Below are positions 36,987 to 46,332 of a DNA stretch of 64,000 nucleotides, piece after piece. The DNA lies in NCBI RefSeq assembly GCF_006385705.1, contig NZ_VFRQ01000001.1, positions 310,001-374,000 of the forward strand, in the 5' to 3' direction. A program made the translations under genes and the position numbers. The stretch is from Pontibacter mangrovi (lineage in GTDB: Bacteria; Bacteroidota; Bacteroidia; Cytophagales; Hymenobacteraceae). Below the pieces are notes generated by a model that was not told where the DNA came from, did no database searches, and saw only the letters and a program-made list of their open reading frames with translations. Position 1 is the first letter of the stretch, and the number at the start of each line of letters is the position of its first letter.

Positions 36987-38810
36987 ATGGATAGAAATCA
37001 AGCGATTGGCTTTGGACTGATAGCCGTGCTGCTTCTGGCATACTCGTTCTTTTTCTCGAGCCCAGAGCCGCAGCCCGAAGCGCAGAAAGCAGCCAAGGTA
37101 GAGCAGGCGCAACCCACTCCCGCTCCTGTGGCAGACGACTCGCTGGCACAGGTACGCCGCGCGACGGCACTGGGGGCCTTTGGCGCCGCCGCAACTGGTG
37201 AAGAAAGCACAACCATTCTCGAAAACGAGAACATCCGCGTTACCTTTAGCACCAAGGGCGGCCAGGTAGAGGAAGTACTGCTAAAGAACTATAAGACGTA
37301 CCAGGGAGAGCCACTTACCCTGTTCGACAAAAAAAGCAGCAAAACCGATGTGTCCTTTGCCACAAACGACGGCAAAAAAGTACAGCTTTCCGATTTATAC
37401 TTTACTGCCTCTGAGGCAAAAGAAGTGACGGCCGACGGCAAGAAGGGCAAATCTATTACGTTCCGTGCCGAACTTGGAAGCGGCCAGTTCATTGACCAGG
37501 TATACACGCTTTACGAGGACAACTTCCTGCTGGGCTACAAACTCGATTTTGAAGGCTTGGACAAGATGGTATCAGGCAACAACCTGACCTTTAGCTGGAA
37601 TGACAAACTGAAGCAGCTGGAGCGCGACCTGAAGCAGAACCGCGCCAAGTCCACTATCAACTACGCCACCGTAGAGGATGGCTTCGACAACCTTTCCATC
37701 TCAGACAAGCAGGAGACGGTAACGGTGGAGGAGCCGCTGAAATGGGTAGCCAACAAGCAGAATTTCTTTACGGCAGGTATTATTGCCGGCAACCAATTTG
37801 CAGGTGCCAAAATGGAAACCTCGGTAGACCCAGCCGACTCATCGGTGGTGAAAACCATGGCTTCCCAGATCCTTATCCCGGCGCAGGAAGTGGTGTCCGG
37901 CAAAGGCGGAGAGTTTATATTCTACTTCGGTCCGAACGACTACAAGGTGCTGAAGAACATCGGTAATGAGTTCGACCATAACTTATACTTGGGCTGGGGT
38001 ATCTTCTCGTATGTAAACAAGTGGATCATTATCCCGGCTTTCGATTTCCTGGAGAACTTCATCGGCAGCTATGGCATCATCATTATCCTGCTGGTGCTTT
38101 ACATCAAGACCATCCTCTTCCCGCTGACTTACAAGTCATACTTGTCGATGGCGAAGATGAAGGTGCTGAAGCCAGAGATTGACGCTATTAAGGAGCGCAA
38201 CGACGGCGACATGCAGAAGACGCAGATGGAAACCATGAAGCTGTACCAGGAAATGGGCGTAAACCCGCTGAGTGGCTGTATTCCGATGCTGCTGCAGATG
38301 CCGATCCTGTTTGCGATGTTCAACTTCTTCCCGAACTCCATCGAGCTTCGTCAGGAGGCTTTCCTGTGGGCAACCGACCTTTCTACTTATGATGTGTTTG
38401 CAAAACTACCGTTCACGATTCCGTTTTATGGTGACCACGTTAGTATGTTCACGCTGTTGATGACGGCCTCCACTATACTTTATACTTGGTCTAACAACCA
38501 GATCAACTCCTCTATGCAAGGGCCTATGAAGTTCTACAGCTACCTGATGCCTATCATCTTTATGTTTGTACTGAACTCCTTCCCTGCCGGCCTGTCCTTC
38601 TACTATTTCGTGTCTAACCTGGTAACGTTTGGCCAGCAAACTGCCATCCGTTATTTTGTTGACGAGAAGAAGATCAGAACCAGACTGGAAGAGAATAAGC
38701 ACAAGATTAAGGAGAAAAAGAAAAAAGGCGGCCCTTCGTTTACAGAGCGTATGCAGGAAGCCATGCGACAGGCGCAAGACCAGCAGAAACAGAATAAAGC
38801 AAAAAAATAA
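36987..38810 (+). CDS. yidC: Membrane protein insertase YidC
   Basis: 607 residues. An N-terminal helix (about 5-23) anchors a Bacteroidota-type periplasmic beta-sandwich domain (about 60-340). The conserved insertase core follows: IIPAFDFLENFIGSYG, KTILFPLTYKSYLSMAKM, MGVNPLSGCIPMLLQMPI and the C-terminal helices with FPAGLSFYYFVSNL. It ends in a basic tail (KHKIKEKKKKGG). It inserts membrane proteins alone or with SecYEG. Two tandem TATACTT copies lie at 38474 and 38481. Confidence 0.96.
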   Translation: MDRNQAIGFGLIAVLLLAYSFFFSSPEPQPEAQKAAKVEQAQPTPAPVADDSLAQVRRATALGAFGAAATGEESTTILENENIRVTFSTKGGQVEEVLLKNYKTYQGEPLTLFDKKSSKTDVSFATNDGKKVQLSDLYFTASEAKEVTADGKKGKSITFRAELGSGQFIDQVYTLYEDNFLLGYKLDFEGLDKMVSGNNLTFSWNDKLKQLERDLKQNRAKSTINYATVEDGFDNLSISDKQETVTVEEPLKWVANKQNFFTAGIIAGNQFAGAKMETSVDPADSSVVKTMASQILIPAQEVVSGKGGEFIFYFGPNDYKVLKNIGNEFDHNLYLGWGIFSYVNKWIIIPAFDFLENFIGSYGIIIILLVLYIKTILFPLTYKSYLSMAKMKVLKPEIDAIKERNDGDMQKTQMETMKLYQEMGVNPLSGCIPMLLQMPILFAMFNFFPNSIELRQEAFLWATDLSTYDVFAKLPFTIPFYGDHVSMFTLLMTASTILYTWSNNQINSSMQGPMKFYSYLMPIIFMFVLNSFPAGLSFYYFVSNLVTFGQQTAIRYFVDEKKIRTRLEENKHKIKEKKKKGGPSFTERMQEAMRQAQDQQKQNKAKK

Positions 38811-38818
38811 TAGTTACT

Positions 38819-38851
38819 TAAGGCCTTTCCAGTTTTGGAAAGGCTTTTTTT
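38819..38851 (+). terminator. Terminator of pyrG-yidC
   Basis: AAGGCCTTTCCA pairs with TGGAAAGGCTT (one bulge) followed by a T run. Confidence 0.75.
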
Positions 38852-38889
38852 ATGGCTCCAATGCCCCCTGTTTCGTATAGGCACTATAT

Positions 38890-39486
38890 ATGAAGAAGAC
38901 ATCAACACCCCTACAATACGTTGGCTTACTAGCCTTATCGGTGGCTGCCATCAGCTGCGAGTCGAGTGATAGGAAGCAGGAAGGTCTTGCCGGCACGCAC
39001 CCGGAGCTGGCCGAAGAACTGGCGGAGGACTCCCTGACAGTGCCCTACTCAGACACAACTGGCGGCGGCCTGTATGACCGCTACCGCATCACCACGGAGC
39101 AATACCTGAACAGCGGGCACTATGGCGTTGGCAACATGTACAGAGGCAAGCTGGCTCCCTTAGACGAAGCTAGCCACCCGGATGCAAAAACTTACCGCAC
39201 GATGCTGCGCAAAGGCCTGGAGGAAGGCATAAATTTTGCCGGCAAGTATACCGTGGTGAGCGTGGGTTGCGGCACAGCCTGCCAACTGCATTACGTAGTT
39301 GACAACCAGACAGGCAAAGTTTTGGACAAACTGCAGGGTAGCATGGGCGCACATTATAGCGCGGACAGCAGGCTCTTTATACTTAATCCGCCAGACTCTA
39401 CTGTTAACTACGACGCCTGCAACAACTGCAGCCCCGAAGCCTATGTTTTTGAAAATGGAAAATTCAGGAAATTGCCCAAGCAGTAA
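38890..39486 (+). CDS. Lipoprotein with GCGTxC motif, unknown
   Basis: 198 residues. The signal peptide ends in the lipobox AAISC. The C-terminal half has NFAGKYTVVSVGCGTACQ, VDNQTGKV and SADSRLFILNPP, then YDACNNCSPEAYVFENGKF. The FAGxYT..GCGT.C pattern recurs in uncharacterised secreted proteins of other phyla. Five cysteines after the lipobox suggest disulfides or a metal site. The function is unknown. Its end overlaps the next lipoprotein gene. Confidence 0.7.
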   Translation: MKKTSTPLQYVGLLALSVAAISCESSDRKQEGLAGTHPELAEELAEDSLTVPYSDTTGGGLYDRYRITTEQYLNSGHYGVGNMYRGKLAPLDEASHPDAKTYRTMLRKGLEEGINFAGKYTVVSVGCGTACQLHYVVDNQTGKVLDKLQGSMGAHYSADSRLFILNPPDSTVNYDACNNCSPEAYVFENGKFRKLPKQ

Positions 39487-39982
39487 GCCAGGAAGTATAA
39501 ACCTCTTGTTGCTGTTGCCAACCTTGCTGCTGGGCGTGTTGCTGATAGCAGGTTGCGCCGCTGCTGACAAAGTTGAGTCCCGAGGCGATAAAGCTCCCGA
39601 AAAGCTGCTCCTGTTCCAGAAAACGCCCTGCTTTGGCACCTGCCCCGCTTATAACGCTACGCTTTATACCGATGGTAGCATAGCCTATGTCGGGCTCAGG
39701 TATGTGCCCATCAAGGACTCGCTGCAGCTGCAGTTGCCGGAAAAGGAGTTTCTTGAACTGCGAAAGGCGCTCCAGGAACTGAACTATCCCTCTTTACAGA
39801 AAACTTACCTCTCCTCTTACACCGACCTCCCCTCTACTTACCTTACTTTTTATGAAAATGGAAAGGAGCAGAAACGCGTGAAGCACCAGCAGGACGGGCC
39901 GAAAGCACTGCAGGATTTTATAACCACACTGCATGAACAAATAATGCAGTTGGTGCAGGAAAAGGCACAGTCCCAACAGTAG
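39443..39982 (+). CDS. DUF6438-type lipoprotein
   Basis: About 180 residues. The start is uncertain: ATG 39443 or 39455, both inside the end of the preceding gene (overlap 32-44 bp). A hydrophobic stretch LLLLLPTLLLGVLLIAGC ends in a lipobox. The mature domain carries LFQKTPCFGTCPAYNATLY, a conserved C-F-G-x-C-P-x-Y motif typical of DUF6438, then a mixed alpha/beta region and YLTFYENGKEQKRV. The role of the family is not known. Both overlapping lipoproteins carry paired-Cys motifs, suggesting related roles. Confidence 0.72.
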   Translation: MFLKMENSGNCPSSKPGSINLLLLLPTLLLGVLLIAGCAAADKVESRGDKAPEKLLLFQKTPCFGTCPAYNATLYTDGSIAYVGLRYVPIKDSLQLQLPEKEFLELRKALQELNYPSLQKTYLSSYTDLPSTYLTFYENGKEQKRVKHQQDGPKALQDFITTLHEQIMQLVQEKAQSQQ

Positions 39983-40050
39983 GCAATAAATTGTGAATGG
40001 GCGGATTACAAAGTAATTTGTAACTTGGCTGTTGCAACAAACAATCTATT

Positions 40051-41712
40051 ATGAAACTCCACCCTTGCAAACTGCTGCTTGTTTTGGTCTTAGGCCTTAC
40101 TTCCTGCCTGGCCCAGGGGCAGCGCGCCAACAGCATTATCCCGAAGCCGCAGCAGGTTACCGTTCTTAAAGGCCAGCCAGTAAAACTATCGGCTAAAAGC
40201 ATTGTGTATTATGAGGCTCCTTTTGAACGCCAGGCTGTTTACCTGCAGGATCAGCTTAAGTCTCAGACAGGCTTGCAATTAAATATCAGCAAGTTAAGCA
40301 ACGCCAAAAACCTACCTAAAGGTATTGTGCTGAAGTATGACACGGTGGCAGCTAACCGCCCTGAAATGTATGTGCTGAAGTCCGGCAACGGTACCGTTAC
40401 GCTCCGTGCCCAGGATAAGAACGGGATCGTGTACGGGGTGCAAACCCTGCTGCAACTGTTGCCGCTGGAGCAGAGCCGCACGCTTTCAGTGGAGCCTGTC
40501 ACGATTAAAGACTACCCACGCTTTGCTTACAGGGGCATGCACCTGGATGTCAGCCGACACATTTTCCCGCTTGAGTTCATCAAGAAATACATCGATTACC
40601 TGGCTTTTCATAAGTTTAACAACTTCCACTGGCATCTGACCGACGACCAGGGCTGGCGCATCGAAATCAAAAGCTATCCGAAGCTGAACAGCATAGGCTC
40701 GTGGCGCAATGCCACCCTGATCGGCCATTTTAAAGACCAGCCCGCCCGCTACGACTCCACCCGTTACGGAGGCTTCTACACACAGGACGAAATTCGCGAG
40801 ATCATAGCCTATGCCGACCAGCGGGGCATCAACATCATCCCCGAAATAGACATACCCGGCCACAGCCGCGCCACGATTGCCGCTTACCCGGAGTTTAGCA
40901 CTAAGCCAGATACCACCTGGAATGTAGCCACCACCTGGGGCATGTATAACCGCCAAAACAACGTGCTGGCGCCGCGCCCGGAGACATTTAAATTTCTGAA
41001 GACTTTATTTGAGGAGGTGGCCGACCTTTTCCCCTCTCCTTATATACATATTGGGGGCGATGAGTGCAGCAAAATGTGGTGGAAAGCCAGCCCGCAGGCG
41101 CAGGAGTTTATCAAATCTCACAACCTAAAAGACGAGAAAGGCCTGCAGACATACTTTATTGAGCAGGTTTCGGACTACCTGGCAGCAAAAGACAAGAAAG
41201 TAATCGGCTGGCATGAGATTTTGGAGGGTGACCTGGACACTACTGCCATTGTCATGAACTGGGCTGATAACAAAACCGGCGCAGATGCTGCCTTACGCGG
41301 CCATTATGTTATCATGACGCCAGGCAAACCCATGTATTTCGACCATTACCAGTCGCAGGACCCGAACGATAGCCTGGCCATTCACGGCTATAACCCTGTT
41401 GATGCCGTCTATAACTTCAACCCTATGCCCGATGAGTTGCAGGGGAAGCCCGCAGCCAGGTATATTTTAGGCGCCCAGGCCAATGTATGGACGGAGTATA
41501 TGGGTTCTCCGGCTAAGGTAGAGTACATGGTGCTGCCAAGAATGACTGCTTTAAGCGAGGCGTTATGGTCTGCCCCTGAAGCCAAGAATTATAACGACTT
41601 TAAGCGGAGGCTGGAGCAGAACCTGATCCCAAGGTATAAGTTCTGGGGCGCGAATTACTTCCACGATTATTCCCGCTGGACGATAGACAGCAAGAAAGCA
41701 GAGATGCAATAG
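40051..41712 (+). CDS. GH20 beta-N-acetylhexosaminidase, exported
   Basis: 553 residues with a signal peptide and a lipobox-like LTSC. The N-terminal GH20b domain precedes the barrel. Barrel motifs: RGMHLDVSRHIFP, FHWHLTDDQGWRIEI, IIPEIDIPGHSRA, and the catalytic pair D337-E338 in HIGGDECSK; W residues WTEYM and ALSEALWS line the site. It removes terminal beta-GlcNAc/GalNAc by substrate-assisted catalysis, from chitin or glycan fragments. It is monocistronic, with a terminator just after. Confidence 0.93.
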   Translation: MKLHPCKLLLVLVLGLTSCLAQGQRANSIIPKPQQVTVLKGQPVKLSAKSIVYYEAPFERQAVYLQDQLKSQTGLQLNISKLSNAKNLPKGIVLKYDTVAANRPEMYVLKSGNGTVTLRAQDKNGIVYGVQTLLQLLPLEQSRTLSVEPVTIKDYPRFAYRGMHLDVSRHIFPLEFIKKYIDYLAFHKFNNFHWHLTDDQGWRIEIKSYPKLNSIGSWRNATLIGHFKDQPARYDSTRYGGFYTQDEIREIIAYADQRGINIIPEIDIPGHSRATIAAYPEFSTKPDTTWNVATTWGMYNRQNNVLAPRPETFKFLKTLFEEVADLFPSPYIHIGGDECSKMWWKASPQAQEFIKSHNLKDEKGLQTYFIEQVSDYLAAKDKKVIGWHEILEGDLDTTAIVMNWADNKTGADAALRGHYVIMTPGKPMYFDHYQSQDPNDSLAIHGYNPVDAVYNFNPMPDELQGKPAARYILGAQANVWTEYMGSPAKVEYMVLPRMTALSEALWSAPEAKNYNDFKRRLEQNLIPRYKFWGANYFHDYSRWTIDSKKAEMQ

Positions 41713-41716
41713 CATG

Positions 41717-41743
41717 AAGAGCCGGATTTACGATCCGGCTCTT
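41717..41743 (+). terminator. Terminator of the GH20 gene
   Basis: AAGAGCCGGAT (41717-41727) pairs with ATCCGGCTCTT (41733-41743), then TCTTTTTATACTT, the tail being a heptamer copy. Confidence 0.8.
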
Positions 41744-41979
41744 TCTTTTTATACTTTACAGATTTATGGTTAATTAAATTTGATGTGCTCACAACCAACG
41801 GTGGGCAGTTCGCTAAACTATATGCAGCATTAACCAAAATATTACAAACAAGCTTACCCTCATCTTATAGGCGCTTCCCTAAATAACTGCCAACAATGGC
41901 CCCACGGCTTCGTAGGAATTAGAGAGCGACAAGTAAAATGCATACTTGTAAAAACTATATTTTAATATGGTTATGAATT

Positions 41980-42483
41980 ATGGAAAACAAGAAATCAAAT
42001 GATAAAATACTAAAATCTGAATTTGAGGATCACTTTCGGAACAGACGAATTGGACCTGAAGCAGGCGCTCCCCCACCGGCTACACGCCAAAGCGAGGCAG
42101 AGACCATTCCGGTGGTAGAGGAACAGGTGCAGATTGGGAAAAGAGAGGTAGAGACAGCGAAGGTGCACATTTCTAAAAAGGTGCACGAAGAGCTCAAAGA
42201 TATCGACATCCCCTCCATGCACGAGGAGGTTGAAGTAGAGCGCGTAGCATTCAATAAGCTTGTGGATGAAGCCCCTGCCCCGGTTCGCTACGAAGGTGAC
42301 AAAATGATCATTTCGGTTTTAAAAGAAGAGGTTGTGATGCAAAAGCGTTTGGTTTTGGTAGAAGAACTGCACGTTACGAAGAAGCAGGTAGAAAACCACC
42401 GCACCGAAAAAATCCCGCTCCGCAAAGAGGAAATCAACATTGAACGGGTTAAATCTCAGCCTCACGACCGCAGGCAGGCCTAA
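41980..42483 (+). CDS. YsnF/AvaK (DUF2382) domain protein
   Basis: 167 residues. After a short hydrophilic start the DUF2382 pattern runs twice: IPVVEEQVQIGKREVETAKV with KVHEELKDIDIP, and then VLKEEVVMQKRLVLVEELHV with IPLRKEEINIERV. These charged heptad-like strands are typical of YsnF/AvaK proteins, which are linked to general and osmotic stress. There is no signal peptide. It precedes a second DUF2382 gene by 52 bp, probably one operon. Confidence 0.82.
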   Translation: MENKKSNDKILKSEFEDHFRNRRIGPEAGAPPPATRQSEAETIPVVEEQVQIGKREVETAKVHISKKVHEELKDIDIPSMHEEVEVERVAFNKLVDEAPAPVRYEGDKMIISVLKEEVVMQKRLVLVEELHVTKKQVENHRTEKIPLRKEEINIERVKSQPHDRRQA

Positions 42484-42535
42484 CAAGCAGGCTTGCATTT
42501 ATTTACACTATATATATTAACAAACTAATTAAGCT

Positions 42536-43342
42536 ATGAAACGACAAACAGTAGTAGGAATTTTTGATTATGGTATAGACGCGCAGCAGGCTGCGCAGCA
42601 ACTTGAGAAAAGCGGCATCCCCAGCAGTAAAATAGACGTTGCCGTGCATGGGGCCCGCGACAGATCAGGTGCAAGCCCGCAACAGCAGCCCCAGAACAGA
42701 GAAAATGACAGTCGAGTTGGCAATTTCTTCAATTCGTTAATAGATAACCGCGATGAGTCAGCCAAATTTTCACAGGCTGCCCAGAACGGATCTCTTGTAA
42801 CCGTACATACTTCCTCTGACGAAGAGGCTCGTAAAGTTTCGCAAATATTGGATAAGGCTGGCGCTATCGACGTGAACGAACGTGCTGCACAGCAGCGCAA
42901 TATGGCCTCCTCTAACAAAGGCAAGTGGACCAACTCCAGTGCTTCTATACCTGTAGTGGAAGAGAACATGCAGGTTGGCAAACGGGAAGTGGAAACAGGT
43001 GGCGTAAGGCTCCGAAGCCGTATAATTGAGCGTCCTGTTGAAGAGAACCTGCGGCTGCGCGAAGAGCACGTAAACGTGGAACGCAGACCCGTTAACCGCC
43101 CTGCGAATGAAAAAGACCTGGCAAGCTTTAAGGATGGTGAAAAAACAATGACCGAGCATGCCGAAATCCCGATGGTGAACAAGGAAGCCCGCGTGGTGGA
43201 GGAAGTTCGGCTGAACAAGGAGACGAGCGAGCATACGGAGAAGGTGCAGGACAAGATACACAAACAGGACGTAGAGGTAGATAAACTGAACCCGCGTAAC
43301 GAAACCAATGACCCAAACAAACGCAGGGATATCAATAAATAA
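42536..43342 (+). CDS. General-stress 17M-like domain plus YsnF/AvaK (DUF2382) protein
   Basis: 268 residues. The N-terminal part (about 1-110) starts TVVGIFDYGIDAQQAAQQLE and resembles the GSP17M-like domain (hydrophobic helix, then SSKIDVAVHG, and VTVHTSSDEEARKVSQILD). The C-terminal part has DUF2382 repeats: IPVVEENMQVGKREVETGGV, LREEHVNVERRPVN, IPMVNKEARVVEEVRL. The combination matches stress proteins seen across Bacteroidota and Deinococcota. It shares EVETxxV with its upstream neighbour. Confidence 0.82.
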   Translation: MKRQTVVGIFDYGIDAQQAAQQLEKSGIPSSKIDVAVHGARDRSGASPQQQPQNRENDSRVGNFFNSLIDNRDESAKFSQAAQNGSLVTVHTSSDEEARKVSQILDKAGAIDVNERAAQQRNMASSNKGKWTNSSASIPVVEENMQVGKREVETGGVRLRSRIIERPVEENLRLREEHVNVERRPVNRPANEKDLASFKDGEKTMTEHAEIPMVNKEARVVEEVRLNKETSEHTEKVQDKIHKQDVEVDKLNPRNETNDPNKRRDINK

Positions 43343-43363
43343 TAATCCTGCCGAAGAACAGTA

Positions 43364-43404
43364 AAAGAGAGGCCTTAGCTAAAGTATAGTTAAGGTCTCT
43401 CTTT
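43364..43404 (+). terminator. Terminator of the DUF2382 operon
   Basis: AAAGAGAGGCCTTA (43364-43377) pairs with TAAGGTCTCTCTTT (43391-43404), one G-U; the loop contains an AAGTATA copy. Confidence 0.7.
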
Positions 43405-43869
43405 GCAATTCATACATATGGCTAATACTGGCCTCCACCCTGGCCATAGGAAAGTATAAACATTATAGGAAGAAGACCTACAGCTTTAACCCATCCTCCC
43501 ACATGCTTGAAGACATACTTTATACACCATACTATAACTAGTTGTAAATAAAGTTATTTACTAATTGTCTCATACTTTTACTATCAGAACAAAATTTTAA
43601 CTATGGCTGAATTCTATGCTTGCTTAATTCTGCCACAGCTGTAAGTTGGAGGTAGAGGTGCAGCCGGAGCTTAACGCAATTAGAACATAACTGCATATAA
43701 GCCGGAAATAGATAGACATAACCCCAACTGGAGTATAATTCTTCAGTTTTTAAATCCGCAAAAGGTTTTATTAAACCGTGCTGTATCTAGATTGAAAAAT
43801 GGGCCAAAAGTGTGGATAAATAAAGGGCAACGCAGGAGGCGGCATCCGCTAAAAGTGCCCAAAAAGCTG

Positions 43870-43877
43870 TATATTTG
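43870..43877 (+). promoter_or_regulatory. -7 box upstream of the MBL hydrolase
   Basis: TATATTTG is an exact TAnnTTTG match, 54 bp before ATG 43931. No -33 TTG is seen at the normal spacing. Confidence 0.4.
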
Positions 43878-43930
43878 TGAAAGGATTAGCTATCTTGCAT
43901 AGCTACAGCAAAGCTTAATCTGACATCATT

Positions 43931-44611
43931 ATGAAAATAACGTACTACGGCCAGTCTTGCTTTTTATTCGAAATTGGGAAGAACCGCGTTTTGTTCGATC
44001 CCTTCATCTCACCCAATGAGCTAGCATCCAGCATCAACGTAGACGATGTCAAAGCCGATTACATCCTACTCTCGCACGGCCACCAAGACCACGTGCACGA
44101 TGCAGAGCGCATCGCCAAAAACAACGGCAGCACCATTATCGCCAACTTTGAGATTGCGCAGTGGTATGGCGCCAAAGGCCTGGAGAACCTGCACCCGATG
44201 AACACCGGCGGTAAAGTGACGCTGCCTTTCGGCACGGTGAAGATGGTAAACGCCATTCACTCCAGCTCTTTGCCAGATGGTTCTTACGGTGGGTCAGCCG
44301 CAGGCTTTGTGGTGGAGACAGAAGATCAAACCTTCTACTTCGCCGGCGACACGGCCCTCACCTATGACATGAAGCTGATACCGGAGCAGTTTGATGTGGA
44401 CTTTGCGCTTCTGCCCATCGGTGACAACTTTACCATGGACATTCACGATGCCATGATCGCCGCCGACTTCGTGCAGGTAGACAAGGTGATCGGCATGCAC
44501 TTCGACACGTTTCCATACATCCAGATAGACCGCGAGGAAGTACAGGAAATGGCGAAGATGGCCGACAAAGAGCTCATTCTGATGGAGATAGGTCAAACGA
44601 TTGAACTATAA
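43931..44611 (+). CDS. Metal-dependent hydrolase, MBL fold (UPF0173 type)
   Basis: 226 residues. The metal motif is [10 protein letters not shown] (H-x-H-x-D-H); later ligands are in [17 protein letters not shown] and GMHFDTFP. It begins [16 protein letters not shown], the classic start of the UPF0173/UlaG-like branch. The substrate is not known. It lies 7 bp before parA on the same strand, so it may lead the parAB transcript. Confidence 0.88.
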   Translation: MKITYYGQSCFLFEIGKNRVLFDPFISPNELASSINVDDVKADYILLSHGHQDHVHDAERIAKNNGSTIIANFEIAQWYGAKGLENLHPMNTGGKVTLPFGTVKMVNAIHSSSLPDGSYGGSAAGFVVETEDQTFYFAGDTALTYDMKLIPEQFDVDFALLPIGDNFTMDIHDAMIAADFVQVDKVIGMHFDTFPYIQIDREEVQEMAKMADKELILMEIGQTIEL

Positions 44612-44618
44612 GTATAAC

Positions 44619-45401
44619 ATGGGAAAAATAATTGCGGTTGCCAACCAAAAAGGTGGCGTAGGTAAAACTACTACGGCCATAAACCTTGCGGCCAGCCTGG
44701 CAGCCCTGGAATATAAGACACTTTTGGTGGATGCCGACCCGCAGGCAAACGCCACTTCTGGCCTGGGCTTTGATCCGGCCACCATTACCAGCAGCATCTA
44801 CGAGTGCATGGTGGAGGACGTGAAGGCAGAGGACATTGTACTGCAGTCGCCAAGCATCGAGTTTCTGGACTTGATTCCTTCGCACATCGACCTAGTGGGT
44901 GCCGAGGTGGAGATGATCAACATGCCCAACCGCGAGGAGAAGATGCGGGAGGCGCTGAGCGGCCTGAAGCAGAAGTATGACTACATCATCATCGACTGCT
45001 CCCCGTCGCTGGGCCTGATTACGGTAAACTCGCTGACTGCGGCCGACTCGGTCGTGATACCGGTGCAGTGTGAGTATTTTGCGCTGGAAGGCCTTGGCAA
45101 GCTCCTCAACACGATCAAGATCATACAGTCGCGCCTGAACACGGAACTGGCCATTGAGGGAATCCTGCTGACGATGTATGACGTGCGCCTGCGCCTGAGC
45201 AACCAGGTGGTGGAAGAGGTGAAAACGCACTTCCAGCAAATGGTGTTCGATACCATCATCCCAAGAAACGTGAAACTGAGCGAGTCGCCAAGTTTTGGCA
45301 TACCTGCCCTGCTGCACGATGCGGAGAGCAAAGGCGCCCTGAGCTACCTGAACCTGGCGCGCGAGATAGCAGAGAAAAACAGCGTAGCGCTGGCAAAATA
45401 A
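44619..45401 (+). CDS. parA: Chromosome partitioning ATPase ParA (Soj)
   Basis: 260 residues from ATG 44619 ([13 protein letters not shown]); the upstream ATG at 44601 lies inside the previous gene and adds a tail not seen in the family. Deviant Walker A KGGVGKTT (K11-T18), [27 protein letters not shown] and [11 protein letters not shown] are all present. ParA dimerises with ATP, binds DNA nonspecifically and is moved by ParB. parB follows by 11 bp. Confidence 0.95.
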   Translation: MGKIIAVANQKGGVGKTTTAINLAASLAALEYKTLLVDADPQANATSGLGFDPATITSSIYECMVEDVKAEDIVLQSPSIEFLDLIPSHIDLVGAEVEMINMPNREEKMREALSGLKQKYDYIIIDCSPSLGLITVNSLTAADSVVIPVQCEYFALEGLGKLLNTIKIIQSRLNTELAIEGILLTMYDVRLRLSNQVVEEVKTHFQQMVFDTIIPRNVKLSESPSFGIPALLHDAESKGALSYLNLAREIAEKNSVALAK

Positions 45402-45412
45402 CAAGAGAGTAC

Positions 45413-46327
45413 ATGTCTGATAATAAAAATTCTGCAGCGAAACGTAAAGGCGGCCTCGGCCGAGGCCTTGGCTCTCTTCTGGAGGGCAACAAGTATACCG
45501 GCAAAACTGAGTCATCCACTTTAAACGACGTTAATACCATCGCAGACATAGCCATTGAACACATACAGACCAACCCGTACCAGCCCCGCACGCATTTCGA
45601 CCAGGCGGCACTGGAGGAGTTGGCAGAGTCCATTAAAGTACAGGGCATCATCCAGCCGATAACCGTGCGCCAGCTTGGCTCAAACAGCTATCAGCTAATT
45701 TCGGGTGAGCGACGCTACCAGGCCTCTAAGATTGCCGGCCTCACGGTCATACCCGCCTTTATCCGTAAGGCTGATGACCAGCAGATGCTGGAGATGGCCC
45801 TGATCGAGAACATTCAGCGCGAAAACCTGAATGCCATCGAGATCGCCCTCTCCTATCAGCGCCTGCTAACTGAGTGCAGCCTGAAACAGGAGGAACTGGG
45901 AGAGCGTGTGGGTAAGAAACGTACCACCGTTACGAACTACCTGCGCCTGCTCAAGCTGCCACCGGATATACAGATTGCCTTGCGCGATAACATCATCAGC
46001 ATGGGCCATGCCCGCGCCCTCATCAACATCGACACCATTGAGCAGCAGCTGGACGTGTTTAAGGAGGTGGTGGCCAAAGAGCTGTCGGTGCGTAAGGTAG
46101 AGGAACTGGTGCGTAACCTGCAGAATGCCAAGAAAAAACCCGACGCGCAACAAAAACTGCAGTTTAACAAGTATGATGAAGAGCTGAGGACTGTGGAAAG
46201 CAGGCTTGCCTCGCAGTTCGGCACTAAAATACAGGTTAAGGCAAACAACGACGGAAAAGGCGAAATTAAAATTCCTTTTGTGTCTGTGGAGGAGCTGAAC
46301 CGTATACTTGAGATACTAAACTACTAA
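45413..46327 (+). CDS. parB: Chromosome partitioning protein ParB (Spo0J)
   Basis: 304 residues. A basic, disordered N-terminus (KRKGGLGRGLGSLLEG) typical of ParA-stimulating tails precedes the CTPase domain with NPYQPRTHFD, SGERRYQASKIAG and ENIQRENLNAIEIA. The HTH region has LGERVGKKRTTVTNYLRLL, and a dimerisation domain ends the protein. It binds parS and slides as a CTP clamp. No full parS is found in this window. Confidence 0.95.
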   Translation: MSDNKNSAAKRKGGLGRGLGSLLEGNKYTGKTESSTLNDVNTIADIAIEHIQTNPYQPRTHFDQAALEELAESIKVQGIIQPITVRQLGSNSYQLISGERRYQASKIAGLTVIPAFIRKADDQQMLEMALIENIQRENLNAIEIALSYQRLLTECSLKQEELGERVGKKRTTVTNYLRLLKLPPDIQIALRDNIISMGHARALINIDTIEQQLDVFKEVVAKELSVRKVEELVRNLQNAKKKPDAQQKLQFNKYDEELRTVESRLASQFGTKIQVKANNDGKGEIKIPFVSVEELNRILEILNY

Positions 46328-46332
46328 GTAGC

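Larger units (their letters stand above)
43343..43930. other. 588-nt AT-rich intergenic region
   Basis: It holds a terminator at 43364, two AAGTATA copies and several CATACTT variants (43382-43580), and a TATATTTG box at 43870. I see no gene. Confidence 0.5.

Noticed and set aside
45262..45280. parS-like half site AAACGTGAAAC inside parA
   Set aside because: Only the right half matches TGTTTCACGTGAAACA; it encodes conserved residues RNVKL, so it is probably chance.
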